10,517 nt of DNA from positions 1 through 10,517 of the forward strand of contig JBKCCF010000103.1 of assembly GCA_046305255.1 (NCBI GenBank), in the 5' to 3' direction. Positions 6,298-10,517 of this stretch are shown here, piece after piece. How positions within the stretch are numbered: position 1 is the stretch's first letter; every line of letters starts with the position of its first letter. The notes below the pieces were generated by a model that saw nothing but the letters and a program-made list of their open reading frames with translations, ran no database searches and was not told the DNA's origin. This DNA comes from UBA6136 sp046305255. Lineage in GTDB: Bacteria > Pseudomonadota > Gammaproteobacteria > Methylococcales > Methylococcaceae. Position numbers and translations under genes: made by a program.

Positions 6298-7311
6298 ATG
6301 TATGTATTAGGCATCGAAACTTCATGCGATGAAACCGGCATCGCTCTTTTTCACTCTGAATTTGGACTTTTGTCGCACCGACTTTACAGTCAGGTCAAAA
6401 TCCATGCGGAATATGGGGGCGTGGTTCCGGAATTAGCTTCTCGCAATCACATCGTCAAGCTAATACCGCTGGTCCGCCAGGTCTGTGCCGATGCCTGTAT
6501 TCATTCATCCCGGTTGGACGGGATTGCCTACACTAGCGGACCAGGCCTGATTGGTGCGTTGCTAGCCGGAGCCTCCTTCGCCCGAAGCCTGGCTTTTAGT
6601 CTTGGAATCCCGGCAATTGGCGTCCACCACATGGAAGGACATTTACTAGCCCCCTTGCTGGAACCCGATCCGCCGGTTTTTCCGTTCATTGCACTACTGG
6701 TCTCGGGGGGACACACACAACTGGTACAGGTCAGTGGTATTGGATCCTACATAATCCTGGGCGAATCACTGGATGACGCGGCTGGCGAGGCCTTTGACAA
6801 GACCGCAAAAATGTTGGGTCTGGGCTACCCCGGAGGACCTGAAATCGCCCGTATGGCCGAAAATGGCGATCCACACCGGTTCAAGTTTCCCCGCCCCATG
6901 ACAGATCGACCGGGACTGGATTTCAGTTTCAGCGGGCTCAAAACCCATACCCTGACTACCCTTGCCGCAACAGCGGGTTCAGCAAAGGACAAGGCAGATA
7001 TTGCCGCAGGTTTTCAACTCGCAGTTATAGACACGCTTGTTATCAAAAGCCGCCGCGCGTTGCAACAGACCGGTCTATTGAGACTAGTGGTTGCAGGCGG
7101 AGTCAGTGCCAACACTCTGATGCGTGAAAAACTGGGGATCATGGCCACAAGAGAAGGCTATCAGGTCTATTTTCCCCGACTGGATTTCTGTGGGGATAAC
7201 GGTGCAATGATCGCCTACGCTGGCTGCCAGAGGCTCCTGAGCGGTTACGCCGAACCCCAAACCATTAGCGCCCGACCTCGCTGGCCTTTAACAGAGCTCC
7301 GCCCGGCCTGA
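6298..7311 (+). CDS. tsaD: tRNA t6A threonylcarbamoyltransferase subunit TsaD
   Basis: TsaD (formerly Gcp/YgjD) transfers the threonylcarbamoyl group from TC-AMP to A37 of ANN-decoding tRNAs, together with TsaB and TsaE. The 337 aa equal the E. coli length. It has the ASKHA-fold signature MYVLGIETSCDETGIAL at the N-terminus, metal-binding H111 and H115 in HHMEGH, the nucleotide-binding segments LLVSGGHTQLV (about 133-143) and VVAGGVSAN (264-272), and metal ligand D300 in FCGDNGAM. ATG 6298 is fixed by homology, although AAGG is about 15 nt upstream, unusually far for a ribosome binding site. It is divergent from rpsU and convergent with plsY, an arrangement common in pseudomonads. Confidence 0.98.
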   Translation: MYVLGIETSCDETGIALFHSEFGLLSHRLYSQVKIHAEYGGVVPELASRNHIVKLIPLVRQVCADACIHSSRLDGIAYTSGPGLIGALLAGASFARSLAFSLGIPAIGVHHMEGHLLAPLLEPDPPVFPFIALLVSGGHTQLVQVSGIGSYIILGESLDDAAGEAFDKTAKMLGLGYPGGPEIARMAENGDPHRFKFPRPMTDRPGLDFSFSGLKTHTLTTLAATAGSAKDKADIAAGFQLAVIDTLVIKSRRALQQTGLLRLVVAGGVSANTLMREKLGIMATREGYQVYFPRLDFCGDNGAMIAYAGCQRLLSGYAEPQTISARPRWPLTELRPA

Positions 7312-7329
7312 TGCCACTTCCACATCATC

Positions 7330-7920
7330 TTAAGCTTTGCCACCGATCCGGCCTTCCTCGCCCTTAAATAAACGCAGGATGTTGCCGCGATGACGTGAAA
7401 TTAACAGCAGACTCATACTCAAAGCCGCGCCCGTCAGGACCTCCGAATGCAGCACAGACCATACATAGATTGGGGCCAGCACAGCAGCCACCAGAGCTGA
7501 AAGTGATGAATAGCGGGTTAGGAAAGCAGTCAATAGCCAGGTCGCCAATACGGCAAGTCCAACCCAGCCGGAAAACCCACCCAAAACCCCCCACGCCGTG
7601 GCGACGCCCTTGCCACCCTTGAACCCAAAAAAAACAGGGTACAAATGCCCTATAAATGCAGCAAGACCGACCGCCGCTACGATCTCGGCGGGAGCAGAGA
7701 GAGATTTGGCGACAAGCACCGGAATCAGCCCCTTGATTGCATCACCCAGCAGAGTAATGATTGCCGCCTTTTTCCCGCCAAGCCGCAACACATTGGTAGC
7801 CCCCGGATTTTTAGAGCCCTGCTCACGCGGGTCAGGCAGGCCGGAGAGCTTGCTCACGATCACCGCGCTGGACAGTGAACCCATCAAATAAGCCAAAACT
7901 ACAAGCAGCCAGATCGTCAT
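7330..7920 (-). CDS. plsY: Glycerol-3-phosphate acyltransferase PlsY
   Basis: PlsY is an inner-membrane enzyme that transfers the acyl group from acyl-phosphate (made by PlsX) to glycerol-3-phosphate, the first acylation in phospholipid synthesis. It has 196 aa (E. coli 205). Several hydrophobic membrane helices are visible, at about 1-22, 53-75, 79-99, 107-137 and 139-174. The three family motifs are present: GSLSSA (14-19) with SKNPGATNVLR (36-46), the glycine-rich FKGGKGVAT (100-108), and HRGNILRLFKG near the C-terminus (177-187). ATG 7920 gives the usual N-terminus (WLLVVLAYLMGS); its ribosome binding site is weak. It converges on tsaD with an 18-bp gap and no obvious terminator, and diverges from folB. 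Confidence 0.97.
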   Translation of the reverse strand: MTIWLLVVLAYLMGSLSSAVIVSKLSGLPDPREQGSKNPGATNVLRLGGKKAAIITLLGDAIKGLIPVLVAKSLSAPAEIVAAVGLAAFIGHLYPVFFGFKGGKGVATAWGVLGGFSGWVGLAVLATWLLTAFLTRYSSLSALVAAVLAPIYVWSVLHSEVLTGAALSMSLLLISRHRGNILRLFKGEEGRIGGKA

Positions 7921-8001
7921 GGTCTTTTCATATAGGAGTTGTCAGGATTAGGCTGCGTATGTTACCAAGACGGCGCGCAATTCATAACAACTGGACTACA
8001 C

Positions 8002-8367
8002 ATGGACATCATTTTTCTACGTGGCTTGCAAGTCGATACGGTGATTGGCATTTACGACTGGGAGCGCACCATACGCCAGACCATAGTGCTCGACCTTGAG
8101 ATGGGAACCGACATCCGCAAGGCCGCCGAAACTGACGATATCGCCCACACCCTCGACTACAAAGCCGTTTCAAAACGGGTTATTTCCTTCGTGGAAGCGA
8201 GTGACTTTCTGCTTGTGGAGCGTCTGGCAGAACGGATCACGCAGATCATCATTGACGAATTCAACGTTCCCTGGGTGCGGCTGACACTGAATAAAAAGGG
8301 CGCTATTAGCGGAGCCAGTGACGTCGGCATCTTAATTGAAAGAGGGAACCGCAAAAGCTATGCCTGA
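8002..8367 (+). CDS. folB: Dihydroneopterin aldolase FolB
   Basis: FolB converts 7,8-dihydroneopterin to 6-hydroxymethyl-7,8-dihydropterin and glycolaldehyde in folate synthesis, and in E. coli also epimerises to monapterin forms. It has 121 aa (E. coli 122). MDIIFLRGLQVDTVIGIYDWE matches the family start, so ATG 8002 is preferred to the GTG-type extension open to 7939. Active-site residues by alignment to known FolB are E21, Y53 (LDYKAV), E73 (LLVERLAE) and the lysines at 98-99 (NKKGA). The C-terminal VGILIERGNR is characteristic. The stop overlaps the folK start by 8 bp, so the product passes directly to the next enzyme of the operon. The ribosome binding site is weak. Confidence 0.97.
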   Translation: MDIIFLRGLQVDTVIGIYDWERTIRQTIVLDLEMGTDIRKAAETDDIAHTLDYKAVSKRVISFVEASDFLLVERLAERITQIIIDEFNVPWVRLTLNKKGAISGASDVGILIERGNRKSYA

Positions 8368-8830
8368 GGTTTTTTTAAGCATTGGCAGCAACATCAATCC
8401 GGAGATCCATATTCCAGCTGCCTTGAGCGATCTCGTCGATTTGTTTGGTCCGCTCCGGGTATCCAGCACCTACGAGACCGCTGCCGAAGGCTTCGAGGGT
8501 CCGCCTTTTCACAACCTCGCAGTTGGATTCAACAGCGACAGACCGCCCAAAGATATAGCCGACCTACTGAGAGATGTCGAAGAAAGACATGGCCGCACCC
8601 GTAATAGTCAAAAATTCTCCTCCAGAACCCTGGATCTTGACCTCATCGTCTATGGCGCCGCCATCATTAACGACGGGAAACTGATCCTCCCGCGCGACGA
8701 AATTAAACGCTATGCTTTTGTCCTTGAGCCACTGGCAGAAATAGCACCCAATCACCGCCACCCCGTCACCGGCGAGACCTATGCGGAACTGTGGGCCAAC
8801 TTCCACAAGCAGCCAGATCGCATCAGATAA
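8360..8830 (+). CDS. folK: HPPK: 6-hydroxymethyl-dihydropterin pyrophosphokinase FolK
   Basis: FolK transfers pyrophosphate from ATP to 6-hydroxymethyl-7,8-dihydropterin, giving the substrate of FolP. It has 156 aa (E. coli 159). Family marks are VFLSIGSNINPE at the N-terminus, STYET and PPFHNLAV (about 36-55), RTRNSQKFSSRTLDLDLIVYG (79-99) with the Mg-binding pair D92 and D94, and LPRDEIKRYAFVLEPLAEIAP (110-130). The segment before RTLDLDL reads NSQKFSS and not the commoner RWGP-type sequence. ATG 8360 lies inside the end of folB (8-bp overlap) with GAGGGA upstream; a TTG at 8336 is less likely. Its last 8 bases overlap the end of the opposing pteridine reductase gene. Confidence 0.97.
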   Translation: MPEVFLSIGSNINPEIHIPAALSDLVDLFGPLRVSSTYETAAEGFEGPPFHNLAVGFNSDRPPKDIADLLRDVEERHGRTRNSQKFSSRTLDLDLIVYGAAIINDGKLILPRDEIKRYAFVLEPLAEIAPNHRHPVTGETYAELWANFHKQPDRIR

Positions 8831-9572
8831 ACAGACTGCGGCCCCCATCCACAGCGAGAATCTGGCCCGTCACATATGGCGCATCCAGCATAAGAAAGAT
8901 CACAGCCCGGGCAATATCTTCAGGGGTACCCGTGCGTCCCAACGGCACCTTGGCCAGAATGGCCGCTTCGGCTGCTGGATTACCGCCCTGCTCCGGCCAC
9001 AAAATAGCGCCGGGCGAAACACCGTTCACCGTAACATGGACAGAAGCCAGCTCCACCGCCAATGTCCGCGTCATGGCGGCAAGCCCCGCTTTGGCTATCC
9101 CATAAATTGAATACCCCTGAGGCGATCTATCGGCATAAATATCAACAATATTCACGATGGCACCCCCTTGGCGGCCCAAAGGCTCGGTCACTGCTTTTGC
9201 CAAAAAGAACGGGGCTTTCAGATTGCTTCCAATCAGATCGTCCCATTCCCCCTCTGACGCAGACGCGAGAGGCGTAGGATAGAACACAGAGGCATTGTTG
9301 ACCAAACCATCCAGCCGCCCCCAAAATCCGACAGCGCGCTCGACTAACCCCGGCAGCCCCGCCACATTCCTGAGGTCAGCCCGCACCACGCGGACCGAGT
9401 CAGGCCGCAGCTGCTCCAAACTGGCCGCCAGCGCTGCCGCCTCACCCTCCGAGCGATGACAGTGGATGACCACCTTGCACCCACGCCCATGAAGATTGCG
9501 CACGATCTGGGCACCAATGCGACGGGCCGCTCCGGTAACCAATACCACCTTATCGCTCGTATCACCCAACAT
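8823..9572 (-). CDS. Pteridine reductase (PTR1/FolM-like SDR)
   Basis: This is a 249-aa short-chain dehydrogenase/reductase of the pteridine reductase group, predicted to use NADPH to reduce dihydropterins (dihydromonapterin in bacterial FolM; biopterin and folate in trypanosomatid PTR1). TGAARRIG (13-20) is the Rossmann turn, with R17 and the HRS at 39-41 typical of NADPH binding in PTR1. The NNASVFYPTPL segment (92-102) includes F97, equivalent to the PTR1 pterin-stacking Phe. The catalytic set is D144, Y157 and K161. ATG 9572 is preferred over GTG 9578 because AGAAGG lies 5 nt before it. It overlaps the end of the RibD-like gene by 11 bp, so the two are co-translated, and it faces folK tail to tail. 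Specificity is inferred; an ordinary SDR on another substrate is less likely. Confidence 0.9.
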   Translation of the reverse strand: MLGDTSDKVVLVTGAARRIGAQIVRNLHGRGCKVVIHCHRSEGEAAALAASLEQLRPDSVRVVRADLRNVAGLPGLVERAVGFWGRLDGLVNNASVFYPTPLASASEGEWDDLIGSNLKAPFFLAKAVTEPLGRQGGAIVNIVDIYADRSPQGYSIYGIAKAGLAAMTRTLAVELASVHVTVNGVSPGAILWPEQGGNPAAEAAILAKVPLGRTGTPEDIARAVIFLMLDAPYVTGQILAVDGGRSLFI

Positions 9573-10437
9573 GATCACCTTCTGATTTTATTGCGATGCC
9601 TGATTCGTCGGCAGAGCACTCGAAGCGGGCAAACCATTGACCCGCACCATTGGGTGCGCTGTCGTCATAATAAAGCGAGCCCATTTTCAAATGGCCAAAA
9701 GGCCCCAGCTCGGGCCCGGCGACCAACGTGCGAAAAAACTGGCCCCCCATCAATTGGTGGGTAATAGTCTGAAACAGACTTGCAAGCCGCTCTTCCCGCA
9801 CCATAGTGTCCAACATTTGAGGACCGGCTATGAGATAAAGTGTCCGATAACCCAACTTTCCCAGATGGCGGGTCAATGCAGCCCCCTCGACCATCGAGCC
9901 CGACCCGGCAAAAATCACCTCATGACCCTGATCTCGCCAATAAGCCACTTTACGCCGATCGGCATCGGCTCCGGTGGCGATGTAGCATTGCTGCCCATGC
10001 TCACGCAGCGAGGGTGGCATAGGGAAATCAAGACTGGCGCTTGCAATCACCACCGCCGGCTGAGGCGGTAAGCCGTGGGCTTTACGCCAATCGGGCAGAT
10101 CCTGACTTAATTCGTGGCCCCCAATCTGGAGGATGTTACCCAATCGCCCAGCTGCCAGCGCCCGCAAATATCCACCGTGTGTGATCAGGCAATCCGCCTG
10201 ACACTGTAGCTCCAGGAAAAGTCGAAAGTCGTCTGGCGTGGTGAGGCTTGCAGGAAGGTAGCTGACGCCCTGACCATCCTCCAGCGCAATTCGGCCATCA
10301 AGACTGGTCAGGAAATTACCGTACACATAAGGATGCTCGCAGGTTCCATGTTCGTGAAGATTCAGGGCCAGGTAAAGGCCGCGCAAGGGCACTGATTCAC
10401 AGGGAGAGGGGTACAGACGTAACAAGTTTTTGGCCAC
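9562..10437 (-). CDS. Stand-alone RibD C-terminal (DHFR-fold) reductase
   Basis: This 291-aa protein belongs to the bacterial bifunctional deaminase-reductase C-terminal (RibD_C) family, which has a dihydrofolate-reductase fold and reduces pyrimidine or pterin-like compounds with NADPH. The family signature NFLTSLDGRIAL is at 41-52. The second half has a GSGSMVEGAALTRHLGKLG stretch (178-196) and LYLIAGPQMLD (200-210), typical of the cofactor-binding end. The zinc deaminase domain of full RibD (HAE and PCxxxxxxC motifs) is absent, so it cannot do both riboflavin steps alone. The start is GTG 10437 with a weak GGTGAT site; no ATG is nearby. It is co-directional with and overlaps the pteridine reductase gene and lies beside folB-folK, which suggests a pterin or folate role. 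The substrate is unknown. Confidence 0.85.
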   Translation of the reverse strand: MAKNLLRLYPSPCESVPLRGLYLALNLHEHGTCEHPYVYGNFLTSLDGRIALEDGQGVSYLPASLTTPDDFRLFLELQCQADCLITHGGYLRALAAGRLGNILQIGGHELSQDLPDWRKAHGLPPQPAVVIASASLDFPMPPSLREHGQQCYIATGADADRRKVAYWRDQGHEVIFAGSGSMVEGAALTRHLGKLGYRTLYLIAGPQMLDTMVREERLASLFQTITHQLMGGQFFRTLVAGPELGPFGHLKMGSLYYDDSAPNGAGQWFARFECSADESGIAIKSEGDHVG

Positions 10438-10517
10438 GAGATCACCAACAATGGAAAAGTGCCAACATGGTAACGGAGGGGGTGTCAGAATTTCTGTGTG
10501 TGAGGCGTGAAGAGACT

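Noticed and set aside
9637..10071. Plus-strand ORF of 144 codons
   Set aside because: It is antisense to the RibD-like gene, which carries clear family motifs; the plus-strand product has none.

Overview
The window is gammaproteobacterial chromosome, most consistent with the Pseudomonas/Cellvibrionales side of the class. The block rpsU, yqeY, dnaG, rpoD divergent from tsaD, followed by plsY, folB and folK, matches the order I recall for pseudomonads. The proteins (RpoD with a long non-conserved region, DnaG of 578 aa, TsaD of 337 aa) have typical gammaproteobacterial lengths and motifs. This placement is by synteny and motif, not by a database search.

Bases 1 to about 1600 look like accessory DNA abutting the 3' end of a tRNA gene. 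A 280-aa protein of unknown function is followed by an AlpA-type helix-turn-helix regulator, then by an ORF that overlaps the alpA stop codon (ATGA) but ends after 40 codons. A second partial ORF runs off the left edge and may be the start of an insertion-sequence transposase. No integrase or second att copy lies inside the window, so the genomic-island reading is an inference.

Bases 1611 to 6290 hold the macromolecular-synthesis operon on the minus strand: rpsU (S21), a YqeY/GatB-related protein, dnaG (primase), rpoD (sigma-70), and a tRNA-Ile2 (CAU) gene 10 nt after the rpoD stop. A sigma-70-like promoter sits before rpsU and another directly before rpoD. The tRNA is probably cut from the rpoD transcript and is followed by a hairpin plus T-tract terminator. 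The yqeY-dnaG gap (169 bp) holds two inverted repeats.

Bases 6298 to 7920 hold tsaD (t6A tRNA modification, plus strand) and plsY (acyl-phosphate glycerol-3-phosphate acyltransferase, minus strand), convergent and 18 bp apart.

Bases 8002 to 10437 form a pterin block. folB and folK overlap on the plus strand and make the dihydroneopterin aldolase and pyrophosphokinase of folate synthesis. Facing them on the minus strand, and also overlapping, are a stand-alone RibD C-terminal-type reductase and a PTR1/FolM-like pteridine reductase. The two operons meet tail to tail with an 8-bp overlap. This coupling of two NADPH-type reductases to folate genes is the most interesting functional idea in the window. 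The damaged element at the left edge is the most interesting structural one.
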